From JAYEIA01 sp034659855 (GTDB taxonomy: Bacteria; Bacteroidota; Bacteroidia; Bacteroidales; JAADGE01), in the NCBI GenBank assembly GCA_034659855.1, contig JAYEIA010000231.1, forward strand, positions 1-26,766: a DNA stretch of 26,766 bases, read 5' to 3'. This document shows positions 1 to 7,209 of the stretch, one piece after another. Under the pieces are notes generated by a model, which did no database searches, was not told the origin of the DNA, and saw only the letters and a list, made by a program, of their open reading frames with translations. The translations under genes were made by a program, and so were the position numbers. Numbering within the stretch: position 1 is the first letter of the stretch; every line of letters starts with the position of its first letter.

Positions 1-312
1 ATGATTGCGTCGCTTTGGAAAATATTTGAGAAAGCCGGAAAACCGGGTTGGGCCTCAATTATTCCTATTTATAACTTAATTGTGTTACTCGAAATTGTCG
101 GTAAACCGGTATGGTGGTTTATTCTTTACTTAATTCCGATTGTTAATATAATTTTCCTTATTTGGACTATTAATTTGTTATCAAAAAGTTTTGGGAAGGA
201 CGAAGGTTTTACGATAGGCCTTATTTTATTGGGGGTTGTATTTTACCCGATTCTGGGCTTTGGAGATGCCGAATATAAAGGCCCTGCAGCGAAAGAAGCT
301 CAAGTGCAATAA
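1..312 (+). CDS. DUF5684-like small membrane protein, probably 5'-truncated by the window edge
   Basis: The 103 residues begin with a KIFEKAGKPGW motif, followed by a hydrophobic IIPIYNLIVLLEI segment, a second membrane stretch (PVWWFILYLIPIVNIIFLIW) and an ILGFGDAEY ending. This pattern matches the DUF5684 family of small membrane proteins, whose function is unknown to me. Family members usually have one more N-terminal hydrophobic helix before the KIFEKAGKPGW motif. The reading frame is open at base 1, so the methionine at base 1 may be internal and the true start may lie outside the window. The stop is followed 20 bases later by a strong hairpin terminator. The family call is from remembered motif similarity. 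Confidence 0.75.
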   Translation: MIASLWKIFEKAGKPGWASIIPIYNLIVLLEIVGKPVWWFILYLIPIVNIIFLIWTINLLSKSFGKDEGFTIGLILLGVVFYPILGFGDAEYKGPAAKEAQVQ

Positions 313-322
313 TTTTGAAATC

Positions 323-357
323 AAAAAAAACCGAACAATAGCTTGTTCGGTTTTTTT
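323..357. terminator. Bidirectional rho-independent terminator
   Basis: A perfect 8-bp stem, CCGAACAA (331-338) and TTGTTCGG (343-350), closes a TAGC loop. It is flanked by eight A (323-330) and seven T (351-357). It lies between the convergent genes ending at 312 (plus) and 371 (minus), and its symmetry lets it serve both. Confidence 0.9.
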
Positions 358-370
358 ATTTTCACAAAGC

Positions 371-658
371 TTACTCAACAGATGTTGAAGTCGGGTCTTT
401 TTGTTCTTTTAACTTGACATTGCGTATCTCAGTCAGCGAACTGTTAATTTTGAATGTAACCAAAATTAACTCTGTAAATACTCTGACGACAAAAGGACCT
501 ACTACTGCGACAATCAAGCCCATCCAAAATTGTCCGCTGAACATTTGTACAATACCTCCGATAAAAGTAACGACTACTCCAACCCAGAATAATATCTGAA
601 TAACAACCGGTGTAAGCATTTTTCTGAAATATAAGAAATCTTTAACATTTTCATCCAT
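371..658 (-). CDS. DUF4282 family membrane protein
   Basis: A 95-residue protein with an N-terminal DFLYFRKMLTPVVI motif and two hydrophobic segments (about residues 18-38 and 44-64). These are followed by a conserved VVRVFTELILVTFKINSSLTEI stretch and a short charged tail. This arrangement is characteristic of DUF4282, small two-helix inner-membrane proteins of unknown function. It is convergent with the DUF5684-like gene and shares its terminator. A good TAnnTTTG promoter element lies about 41 bases upstream of the start. Family assignment is from remembered motif pattern; no role is inferred. Confidence 0.8.
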   Translation of the reverse strand: MDENVKDFLYFRKMLTPVVIQILFWVGVVVTFIGGIVQMFSGQFWMGLIVAVVGPFVVRVFTELILVTFKINSSLTEIRNVKLKEQKDPTSTSVE

Positions 659-698
659 TTTTCTTGATTTTTGTTATTATTAATACAATAATTATATT

Positions 699-706
699 CA
701 AAGTTA
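699..706 (-). promoter_or_regulatory. Bacteroidota -7 promoter element (TAACTTTG)
   Basis: Read on the minus strand this is TAACTTTG, an exact match to the TAnnTTTG consensus of the Bacteroidota primary sigma factor. It would give the DUF4282 gene a leader of about 35 bases. No clear -33 TTG was found at the usual distance. Confidence 0.45.
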
Positions 707-983
707 ATAATAAATTTACCATTTATTGGGAAAATCACCAATATTTTTTCTCTCGTCTCTTTTTTAGTTTAAAGTTGAACGGAAATATCATCAGACTAAA
801 AAATTTAGCCGAGAAACATCAGAGATCCCGACTTTTTATGTACAACGGGCTGTAAAAATAACATTTTCTTTAACAAAGCTTTTTTCAATAGTTCGTTAAA
901 TTTTTATAATTCCCTGATATTCAATTCTTTATAAAGCAAGTCGTAAGCGAGTTAAAGTGTTGATTATTACGTGCTTAGTTTGT

Positions 984-1008
984 AATTCGTAATTAATAAT
1001 TCGTAATT
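984..1008. repeat. Short direct repeat, two copies of AATTCGTAATT
   Basis: Two copies of AATTCGTAATT start at 984 and 998, with a 14-bp period. It is an AT-rich simple repeat with no evident function. Confidence 0.6.
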
Positions 1009-1218
1009 TAACGAAGTGTTGTTTTTTATAACTTGTTAAATAACATTTTGAATTAAATTTCTTATAAAACCTTTTGCAGTTAGAAACGGAATGTCTAAAA
1101 TTGCGAAAAATATTACTGAACTCAATTCCTTTGCAAAGTATGTTATATATACATCCTGTGAGTTGTAAATACTTAAATTAGAGAGTTCTTCATTATTAAT
1201 ATATTAAACAATAAGTTT

Positions 1219-2430
1219 ATGAAAACACAAGATTTTATAAAGCGAGAGGAGCGATACGGGGCTCACAATTATCATCCGCTGCCTGTAGTACTCGAAAGAG
1301 GCGAAGGTGTTCATGTTTGGGATGTTGAAGGAAAAAAATATTATGATTTTTTGGCTGCATATTCAGCTGTTAATCAAGGTCATTGTCATCCGAGAATAGT
1401 AGCTGCAATGACTGAGCAAGCAAAAAAACTTACGCTTACCTCCAGAGCTTTCTTCAATAATGTATTGGGCGAGTATGAAGAGTATATGTCAAAATTATTC
1501 GGATATGATAAGGTTTTGCCTATGAATACAGGTGCCGAAGCCGATGAGACTGCTATCAAAATCGCTCGTAAGTGGGGATATGAAAAGAAGGGTATTCCGG
1601 ATAATAAAGCCAAAATTATTGTCGCCGAGAACAATTTTCACGGACGAACAATTACTGTCATTTCTATGTCAACCGACCCGGATGCATACAGAGGCTTTGG
1701 ACCTTATACGCCGGGTTTTATGACAATTCCGTATAATGATATTGATGCCCTTGAGAAAGAATTGAAAGATCCTAATGTGGCCGCATTTTTGGTTGAGCCT
1801 ATACAAGGAGAAGCCGGTGTTTATGTTCCCGGTGATGGATATTTGAAAAAGTCGTACGATTTGTGTAAGAAGAATAATGTATTGTTCATAGCCGATGAAG
1901 TACAAACAGGTATAGCACGAACAGGAAAAATGCTTGCTTGTGATCATGAAGGCGTTCGTCCTGATATTGTAATTCTTGGTAAAGCTATATCGGGTGGGGT
2001 ATTTCCAATTTCAGCAGTATTAGCAGATGACGATATCATGCTTGTGATTAAACCCGGAGAACACGGAAGTACTTTCGGCGGAAATCCGATTGCTGCCAAA
2101 GTTGCTATGGCTGCTCTTGATGTTGTGAAAGATGAAAAATTAATGGAAAACTCAGAGTACTTAGGGAAAATATTCCGCGAAGGACTTCAAAATATCGAAT
2201 CAGATATGGTAGAGTTGGTCAGAGGAAAAGGACTTTTTAATGCTATGGTTATTAAAAATAAAGAAGGAAAAACAGCCTGGGATGTTTGTTTGGCACTTAG
2301 AGATAACGGTTTACTTGCTAAGCCTACTCATGGTGATATAATTCGATTTGCTCCGCCATTAATCATTAATGAAGAGCAAATAAATGAAGCTGTGAATATA
2401 ATTGAGAAAACTTTGAAAGAGTTTAAATAG
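1219..2430 (+). CDS. rocD: Ornithine--oxo-acid aminotransferase
   Basis: This 403-residue class III PLP aminotransferase transfers the delta-amino group of ornithine to 2-oxoglutarate, giving glutamate-5-semialdehyde and glutamate. It acts in the cytoplasm and links arginine/ornithine breakdown to proline and glutamate. Family landmarks are the N-terminal YGAHNYHPLPVVLERGEG, the PMNTGAEADETAIKIARKW substrate/PLP region, the FIADEVQTG motif with the PLP-ring aspartate D226, and the PLP-binding lysine K255 in ILGKAISGG. The HGSTFGGNP loop is also typical. Length matches the family (about 400). It stands alone, with no other arginine-catabolic gene in the window, and ends in its own terminator. 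The start was chosen because the ATG directly precedes the conserved N-terminus; there is no clear ribosome-binding site. Confidence 0.95.
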   Translation: MKTQDFIKREERYGAHNYHPLPVVLERGEGVHVWDVEGKKYYDFLAAYSAVNQGHCHPRIVAAMTEQAKKLTLTSRAFFNNVLGEYEEYMSKLFGYDKVLPMNTGAEADETAIKIARKWGYEKKGIPDNKAKIIVAENNFHGRTITVISMSTDPDAYRGFGPYTPGFMTIPYNDIDALEKELKDPNVAAFLVEPIQGEAGVYVPGDGYLKKSYDLCKKNNVLFIADEVQTGIARTGKMLACDHEGVRPDIVILGKAISGGVFPISAVLADDDIMLVIKPGEHGSTFGGNPIAAKVAMAALDVVKDEKLMENSEYLGKIFREGLQNIESDMVELVRGKGLFNAMVIKNKEGKTAWDVCLALRDNGLLAKPTHGDIIRFAPPLIINEEQINEAVNIIEKTLKEFK

Positions 2431-2457
2431 TACTCAAAAAGTTAATTTAATAAGTCT

Positions 2458-2493
2458 AAAAAAGTCGAGCAGTTTTATTGCTCGGCTTTTTAA
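2458..2493. terminator. Bidirectional rho-independent terminator
   Basis: AAAAGTCGAGCA (2460-2471) pairs with TGCTCGGCTTTT (2479-2490) with one G-T wobble, around a 7-base loop. A-rich and T-rich flanks are present on both sides. It sits between rocD (plus) and the convergent glycosyltransferase gene (minus). Confidence 0.8.
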
Positions 2494-2553
2494 TTTTTCA
2501 TGAATGTTTTTGTAACTCAGCGGAGCTAATAATTTGTGATAAGTTTCTCTGTA

Positions 2554-3279
2554 TTATTTGAAAAGTTTACGGGTATTTAACCGCATTTTTATTACCCCCC
2601 AAAAGGCTTCATTAAAAATACCTCCGCTCATTTTTGATTTTCCTTGGGTGCGATCGGTAAATATGATGGGGACTTCCTTGATGGAATAACCGTACTTCCA
2701 TGTTCGGAACTTCATTTCAATCTGAAAGCCGTAGCCTTTCATTTCTATACTATCAATACCAATGGTTTCCAATACTTTTCGTTTATAGCAAACGAAACCG
2801 GCTGTGGTATCATTGACGGGCATACCCGTGATAAATTTGACGTATTTTGAAGCTACTACCGAGATTAAGATACGCCCCAAAGGCCAATTGACTACGCTTA
2901 TACCTTTTTTGTAGCGAGAACCTACCGCTATGTCAGCACCGTCGGTATTGCAGGCCTCATACAGATTAATCAAATCTTTGGGCGGATGAGAAAAATCGGC
3001 GTCCATTTCAAAAATATAGTCATAGTTTTGTTCTATGGCTTGGTGAAATCCGGCAATATAGGCTGTACCCAAACCTTGTTTACCCTTTCTTTCCATGAGA
3101 TGCAGCTGATCGGTATACTTTTTTTGCAGTTTTTTTACAATAGTTGATGTGCCGTCAGGAGAGTTGTCATCAACTACGAGAATATGGAAATGATGTTTTA
3201 AATTGAAGACCGCTGTTATTATAGCTTCAATATTTTCCTTTTCGTTAAATGTCGGTATAATAACCAGCTTTTTGTCCAC
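2554..3279 (-). CDS. Polyprenol-phosphate mannosyltransferase-type GT2 glycosyltransferase
   Basis: This 241-residue GT-A fold enzyme belongs to the DPM1 group, which transfers a sugar (usually mannose from GDP-mannose) to a polyprenyl phosphate at the inner face of the cytoplasmic membrane. Visible motifs are IIPTFNEKENI (residues 7-17), the nucleotide-binding VVDDNSPDGT (35-44), the metal-binding DAD at 93-95 in MDADFSHPP, and a late TQGKSKMS segment typical of this group. No C-terminal membrane domain is present; the length fits the single-domain form. It lies 12 bases downstream of another GT2 gene, so the two are probably co-transcribed and work in the same cell-surface glycan pathway. 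The exact sugar is inferred. Confidence 0.88.
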   Translation of the reverse strand: MDKKLVIIPTFNEKENIEAIITAVFNLKHHFHILVVDDNSPDGTSTIVKKLQKKYTDQLHLMERKGKQGLGTAYIAGFHQAIEQNYDYIFEMDADFSHPPKDLINLYEACNTDGADIAVGSRYKKGISVVNWPLGRILISVVASKYVKFITGMPVNDTTAGFVCYKRKVLETIGIDSIEMKGYGFQIEMKFRTWKYGYSIKEVPIIFTDRTQGKSKMSGGIFNEAFWGVIKMRLNTRKLFK

Positions 3280-3291
3280 TTGTAACGGTAT

Positions 3292-4329
3292 TTAAAATTT
3301 GAGTTGACTAAATTTTTTCTTCTTTTTCAGGAAATAGTCAAAAACTATTGATTTTTGATATATCTCTTTATGATCTTCAACGATTCTGTGGGTTTGCAGA
3401 TTTTTTCTTTTGCTTTTCAGTATACTCAGCATAGAATAGAATGCAAAGTGAGCCTTTATAACAGCCCAAAACAGTTTCGGTTTCAAAGATACTAAATAAA
3501 CAATTGCAGAGAAGCTGTCCAAAAATAATCGCAATAAAAGTGTTAAAAAAAGTTTATTTTTAGGTAGATTTTTATAAAGCATGCTCAAATTATTTCTGAA
3601 GTTGAGGTAAACTTTAAACGGACTTTCCTTAGGCAGTGCTCCTCCGCCCAAGTGTCGAACGGTTGATTTCGGCGTGTATTTTATGGCATAACCTTGGTTT
3701 TTTAATCGCCAGCAGAGATCTATTTCTTCCATGTGTGCAAAAAAATCAGCATCAAAGCCGTTGTTCTCTTTAAATATATCGGACTTTATAAACAGGGCGG
3801 CTCCGGTTGCCCAAAATACGGATTGCTCATTATCGTATTGGCCGTTGTCCTTTTCGGTATGGTCGATAATTCTGCCTCGGCAAAAGGGATAGCCGTATTT
3901 GTCAATGTATCCTCCGGCAGCTCCGGCATGTTCAAATTTCTCTTTATTTGTATAAGCTATGATTTTTGGAGCAACAGCTGCCGTATTCTCTTCTTTTTCA
4001 AGCACTTCAAGTGGAGCTTTAAGCCAGTTTTCGCTGACTTCGACGTCAGAATTGAGTATAACAAAGTATTGAGCATCAATTAGTTGAAGAGCCTTATTGT
4101 AGCCACCTGCAAAGCCGTAATTTTTATCAAATTCAATAAGTTCAATTTCAGGGTATTTACTTTTAATAAATTGGACGGAATCGTCCTCAGAGCCGTTATC
4201 AGCAATAAAAATAGTTGCATTTTCAGGTGTAGAATATTCATATACGGAGGGTAAAAATAGCTCCAAATGCTTTTTACCATTCCAATTTAAGATAACAATT
4301 GCTATTTTTATTGGCACTGAACTACCCAT
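3292..4329 (-). CDS. GT2 family glycosyltransferase, rhamnosyltransferase-like
   Basis: A 345-residue protein with an N-terminal GT-A domain. It shows AIVILNWNGKKHLE (10-23), the ADNGSEDDS nucleotide loop (43-51), KNYGFAGGYNKAL (69-81) and the ILNSDVEV metal-binding region (N93-S94-D95). Further on are a FWATGAALFIK segment and the HMEEIDLCWRLK motif (199-210), where the catalytic base is expected. This set is typical of WbbL/rhamnosyltransferase-like enzymes that extend lipopolysaccharide or exopolysaccharide chains using nucleotide sugars. The tail after residue 245 is hydrophobic and basic (about 258-305), suggesting membrane association. It is first of a two-gene minus-strand operon with the mannosyltransferase-type gene. 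Acceptor and sugar cannot be read from the sequence. Confidence 0.87.
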   Translation of the reverse strand: MGSSVPIKIAIVILNWNGKKHLELFLPSVYEYSTPENATIFIADNGSEDDSVQFIKSKYPEIELIEFDKNYGFAGGYNKALQLIDAQYFVILNSDVEVSENWLKAPLEVLEKEENTAAVAPKIIAYTNKEKFEHAGAAGGYIDKYGYPFCRGRIIDHTEKDNGQYDNEQSVFWATGAALFIKSDIFKENNGFDADFFAHMEEIDLCWRLKNQGYAIKYTPKSTVRHLGGGALPKESPFKVYLNFRNNLSMLYKNLPKNKLFLTLLLRLFLDSFSAIVYLVSLKPKLFWAVIKAHFAFYSMLSILKSKRKNLQTHRIVEDHKEIYQKSIVFDYFLKKKKKFSQLKF

Positions 4330-4537
4330 GTGTAAAATTTATATTTAAACTTTAGTTGACTGAATGTAAATAGTTATGTATCAAATAAATGTTTGTTTGT
4401 AAAAAAGTTTTGTTATAATAAAAAAAAGTACTGTTTACTATTCATTATATGCATTGTTATAGAAATTTTGTCAAGTTATAATTTGTTTTTGTATTGTCTG
4501 TTGATACTAACCACAAATGTAGGTATAATAAAGTAGA

Positions 4538-4574
4538 TTTTTAAAAAAATTGTTCAGACCCATTTTTACAACCG
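4538..4574 (+). repeat. Dispersed intergenic repeat, copy 1
   Basis: A TTTTTAAAAAAA run is followed a few bases later by AGACCCATTTTT (4556-4567) and ACAACCG. It aligns with 9762-9798, sharing the A-run, an identical 12-mer and a final ACCG. Both copies lie in spacers between divergent genes. Confidence 0.5.
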
Positions 4575-4792
4575 AACTATAATGATATTTAGATTTGAAG
4601 GGTGAAAGGTTAGGGGGGAAGTTTATTTAAATTAGTTCTTTTGCCTTTGGTTTTTGCTCGTTTGCAAAAAATCTTGAAAATCCGTTAAAATTGCTCGCTA
4701 TTCGCAGTATTTAAGTTGTAAAAGAACAAAACAACTTCGTCAATTCTGTAAATTTTATTTTGAAACAAGCACTTAGTTTTATTGAATTCTGC

Positions 4793-4800
4793 TAAATTTG
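4793..4800 (+). promoter_or_regulatory. Bacteroidota -7 promoter element for mtaB (TAAATTTG)
   Basis: An exact TAnnTTTG match ends 17 bases before the mtaB ATG, implying a very short leader of about 10 bases. The -33 element is not clear. Confidence 0.55.
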
Positions 4801-4817
4801 ACGATTAAAATAAAATA

Positions 4818-6113
4818 ATGCAGAAACGAGTTTCATTCAATACCTTAGGTTGCAAACTGAATTTTTCGGAAACTTCAATGGTTGCCGGCGAGTTCATTAA
4901 GAGAGGATACCGTAAAGTAGATTTCGGAGAGCCGGCCGATGTGGTGTTCATTAATACCTGTACCGTAACGCAATCGGCCGACAGCAAGAGCCGGAAGGCC
5001 ATTCGTAAGGCTCAAAAAAAATCGCCCGGAGCGTATATTGTAGTCACCGGATGTTATGCTCAGGCTGATGCCGATGCCATTGCGAAAATTGAAGGCGTTG
5101 ATGTTGTTTTGGGAATAAACGAAAAATTTAATTTTTTCGAGCATTTTGATAAACTTGAAAAAAGGGACAAAACGGCGGTTTATTCTTGTGAGACTGAAGC
5201 GATTACTGCTTTTGATTCGGCTTGGTCGGAGGAGGGCAGAACCCGTACTTTTTTGAAGGTTCAAGACGGCTGTGATTATGTCTGTACCTATTGTATTATA
5301 CCAAAAGTAAGAGGGAAAAGCAGAAATAAAACCATACCGGAGTTAGTTACCGATGTGCAACAAATCGCCGATGCCGGACAACAAGAGATAATCCTCACCG
5401 GCGTAAATATCGGAGATTTCGGTAAGTCAACGAATGAAAAGTTTATCGACTTATTAAAAGCATTTGACCAACAAGCAGCGGTCCCTCGTTTCCGGATTTC
5501 TTCGGTAGAACCCAATTTACTGACCTCCCAAATAATTGATTTGGTTTCAGAATCAAAAATTTTTCTTCCGCATTTCCATATCCCTTTACAGTCGGGTAGT
5601 GCAGAGGTTTTAAAACAAATGAAACGAGCCTATACTCCCGAGCTCTTCAGCCGTCGTATAGAGTATATAAAATCTAAAATTCCCGATGCTTTTATAGGTA
5701 TTGATGTCATTGTAGGATTTCCCGGGGAGACGGAGGAGCATTTTCAAGAAACATATAATTTTTTAGAAGCAACAGACTTATCCTTTTTGCATGTTTTTTC
5801 TTATTCCGATCGTCAAGGAACGGTAGCTTCAAACTCAAAGCACAAAGTCCATTCAAAAATTATTAAGGAACGCAGTGACCGACTTCACCGTTTATCAGAT
5901 AAAAAATTACGTCAATTTTATAAAAAACATATTGGCTCTCAGCGCAAGGTCTTATTCGAGGCAGCAAAGTATAAAGGGCTGATGTTCGGATATACAGACA
6001 ACTACATAAAAGTTGAATATCCTTTTGACAAGCACCTTATAAATACAATTCAGACGGTGGAATTATCAGGCATCTCAGACTTGAATAATGTAAGCGGCAA
6101 TATAATGATATAA
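4818..6113 (+). CDS. mtaB: tRNA (t6A37) C2-methylthiotransferase MtaB
   Basis: This 431-residue radical-SAM enzyme adds a methylthio group to N6-threonylcarbamoyladenosine at position 37 of ANN-decoding tRNAs. The N-terminal methylthiotransferase domain carries its three [4Fe-4S] cysteines at C12 (TLGCKLN), C48 (NTCTV) and C79 (TGCYAQ). The radical-SAM cluster motif CxxxCxxC is C152, C156 and C159, and a TRAM-like tail follows about residue 370. TLGCKLNFSE, rather than the MiaB/RimO pattern, points to the MtaB subgroup, and the length fits. The last two codons and the stop belong to the first unit of an 8-bp tandem repeat, so the extreme C-terminus (Met-Ile) may be repeat-derived. A TAAATTTG promoter lies just upstream. 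Confidence 0.93.
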   Translation: MQKRVSFNTLGCKLNFSETSMVAGEFIKRGYRKVDFGEPADVVFINTCTVTQSADSKSRKAIRKAQKKSPGAYIVVTGCYAQADADAIAKIEGVDVVLGINEKFNFFEHFDKLEKRDKTAVYSCETEAITAFDSAWSEEGRTRTFLKVQDGCDYVCTYCIIPKVRGKSRNKTIPELVTDVQQIADAGQQEIILTGVNIGDFGKSTNEKFIDLLKAFDQQAAVPRFRISSVEPNLLTSQIIDLVSESKIFLPHFHIPLQSGSAEVLKQMKRAYTPELFSRRIEYIKSKIPDAFIGIDVIVGFPGETEEHFQETYNFLEATDLSFLHVFSYSDRQGTVASNSKHKVHSKIIKERSDRLHRLSDKKLRQFYKKHIGSQRKVLFEAAKYKGLMFGYTDNYIKVEYPFDKHLINTIQTVELSGISDLNNVSGNIMI

Positions 6114-6176
6114 TGGTTTAATGATATAATGATTTAATGGTATAATGATTTAATGGTTTAATGATATAATGATTTA
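6105..6176 (+). repeat. Tandem repeat of nine 8-bp units, consensus ATGRTWTA
   Basis: Nine contiguous 8-bp units (ATGATATA, ATGGTTTA, ATGATTTA, ATGGTATA variants) run from 6105 to 6176 and then break at ATAC. The first unit includes the last Met-Ile codons and most of the mtaB stop codon. Units differ only at the fourth and sixth bases. Confidence 0.92.
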
Positions 6177-6290
6177 ATACTTTGCTATTTAACAAATACA
6201 CTCTTTGTAAAAGTCGAATTATTAACCGTTTAAAGTATAGGAAATTGAGAATTTCAGATAAAATCTGATGTTTGATTTAAATAGTTTTTT

Positions 6291-6298
6291 TAATTTTG
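6291..6298 (+). promoter_or_regulatory. Bacteroidota -7 promoter element (TAATTTTG)
   Basis: An exact TAnnTTTG match, with a TTTG at 6271-6274 sixteen bases upstream as a possible -33 element. It supports the 6340 start of the next gene, because an earlier start at 6268 would put the promoter inside the coding region. Confidence 0.55.
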
Positions 6299-6339
6299 TA
6301 TATTGCGCAAAATTAATATCAAAACTAAAATTCCAAAAT

Positions 6340-6888
6340 ATGGCATTTCAAGATTTAAAGAACGAAGACAAGGTATTTATTCGCACAGTTTTTAAAGAAA
6401 TGAGAAAAAATGTTCAGGGTTATGTCTCTGAAAGAGCGTTTAGTATGTCTAACGCACAGCTGTTTACTTTTTTGAGTAATGCACCCGCTGCTTTGGCTGT
6501 ATCAAGCGACGGAACCGTTGATAATGCAGAAATTGCAGCTCTTGAGCAACTTTCTAAGGCTATTGATGTCAATCAAAGTGTAAATATGGAATTGCAGGAA
6601 ATGGTTTCTGTGGCCGGCGAGCCGGATGATTGTATGATAAACGAGGAATTTAATCTGCGGGTGGGGTCTGAATTACTCTATTTGAGCAGAAATTTTTCAA
6701 CCTACGAGACCGAGTTTATTGAAGCAATAAAGGCTTTGCTCACCTTTGATTTTTCTCCGGAAAATGACGGGTCTTTGACTGCCGCTTTCAGAAAGCTGAT
6801 GGACGACGTTGTAGAAAATAACTTTAGTAAAGATAAAGAGGCTGAGCAAAAGAAAGTCGATGAATTGAAGCAAAAACTTGGAATTTAA
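6340..6888 (+). CDS. Hypothetical small, mostly helical protein (possibly TerB-like)
   Basis: I do not recognise this 182-residue protein with certainty. I chose the ATG at 6340 (MAFQDLKNEDK). An in-frame ATG at 6268 would add 24 residues of atypical AT-rich sequence containing a promoter motif. There is no signal peptide or membrane segment, so it is probably cytoplasmic. A SSDGTVDNAEIAALEQL segment (about residues 45-61) resembles the acidic DGxVDxxE turn of TerB-like domains. It also recalls a degenerate EF-hand loop lacking the first two metal ligands. The C-terminus is a charged coiled-coil-like helix (KDKEAEQKKVDELKQKL). It lies alone between mtaB and lgt with no clear terminator. Confidence 0.7.
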   Translation: MAFQDLKNEDKVFIRTVFKEMRKNVQGYVSERAFSMSNAQLFTFLSNAPAALAVSSDGTVDNAEIAALEQLSKAIDVNQSVNMELQEMVSVAGEPDDCMINEEFNLRVGSELLYLSRNFSTYETEFIEAIKALLTFDFSPENDGSLTAAFRKLMDDVVENNFSKDKEAEQKKVDELKQKLGI

Positions 6889-7209
6889 AACAGAGTCCGG
6901 TCTAAAAAGTATGGTTTATTTTAGCAAAACAAGTTATGTGCTTGATTATCGGAGTTTTATAAATTATTTTACAATTAACTTAAAACTCATATTTTTAGCA
7001 CTTTAACTTTATTAACTTTTAACTTTATAATTTTTAAAACTGAACTCAAAACAGGTTTCCAATAAAATTATTAACCATGGGGTATAAGGTTCAGGTCTTA
7101 TCCTTTGCTTTGTTGTAACAGGTGATTACCGGAATCACATGGTTTGATGTCGGATGGCTTGTTGCAAAAAAAAATAAAATAACAAATCACAAAAATTAAA
7201 AATTAACAA
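6889..7209. other. Intergenic leader region before lgt
   Basis: The first part (6889-7070) is very AT-rich, with no gene. From 7077 to 7167 the composition becomes clearly more GC-rich and holds two hairpins and a 13-codon ORF, described separately. The last 40 bases are A-rich. Confidence 0.6.
7077..7167 (+). ncRNA. Candidate structured RNA or leader element upstream of lgt
   Basis: Two possible structures lie in tandem. The first is a hairpin with GG-ATAAG (7081-7088, bulged T) against CTTATCC (7097-7103). The second is a 10-bp closing stem TTGTAACAGG (7113-7122) with CTTGTTGCAA (7158-7167), including two wobbles. It encloses a TGATT/AATCA hairpin with an ACCGG loop (7123-7137). A 13-codon ORF starts at 7077 and stops at 7118, inside the closing stem. 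It does not match any riboswitch class I know and no T-tract follows. Function is unknown. Confidence 0.3.

Larger units (their letters stand above)
659..1218. other. AT-rich intergenic region without a convincing gene
   Basis: This 560-bp divergent spacer lies between the DUF4282 gene and rocD. It holds the minus-strand -7 element at 699-706 and a short direct repeat at 984-1008. A weak candidate promoter for rocD, TTCCTTTG at 1126-1133 with a TTG at 1101-1103, is one base off the consensus. The only longer frame (664-855) is low in complexity and unlike a protein. Confidence 0.6.
4330..4817. other. Divergent AT-rich intergenic region
   Basis: This 488-bp spacer lies between the minus-strand glycosyltransferases and mtaB. 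It contains a copy of a dispersed repeat (about 4538-4574), a weak A/T hairpin (TTTTTGC at 4651-4657 with GCAAAAA at 4664-4670) and the mtaB -7 element at 4793-4800. No reading frame resembling a protein was seen. Confidence 0.6.

Noticed and set aside
664..855. 63-codon plus-strand frame
   Set aside because: It is rich in Phe/Ile/Asn from AT-rich DNA, has no recognisable motif and overlaps the promoter of the minus-strand DUF4282 gene.
6268..6339. In-frame ATG at 6268 giving a 24-residue longer form of the hypothetical protein
   Set aside because: The extra stretch is AT-rich, has a hydrophobic low-quality composition and contains an exact TAnnTTTG promoter element at 6291-6298. The ATG at 6340 is the better start.
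7077..7167. Known riboswitch (SAM, TPP, FMN, cobalamin) or intrinsic terminator before lgt
   Set aside because: None of the core consensus strings I know is present, and the stem is followed by A rather than T on the plus strand. It is kept only as an unclassified candidate structure.
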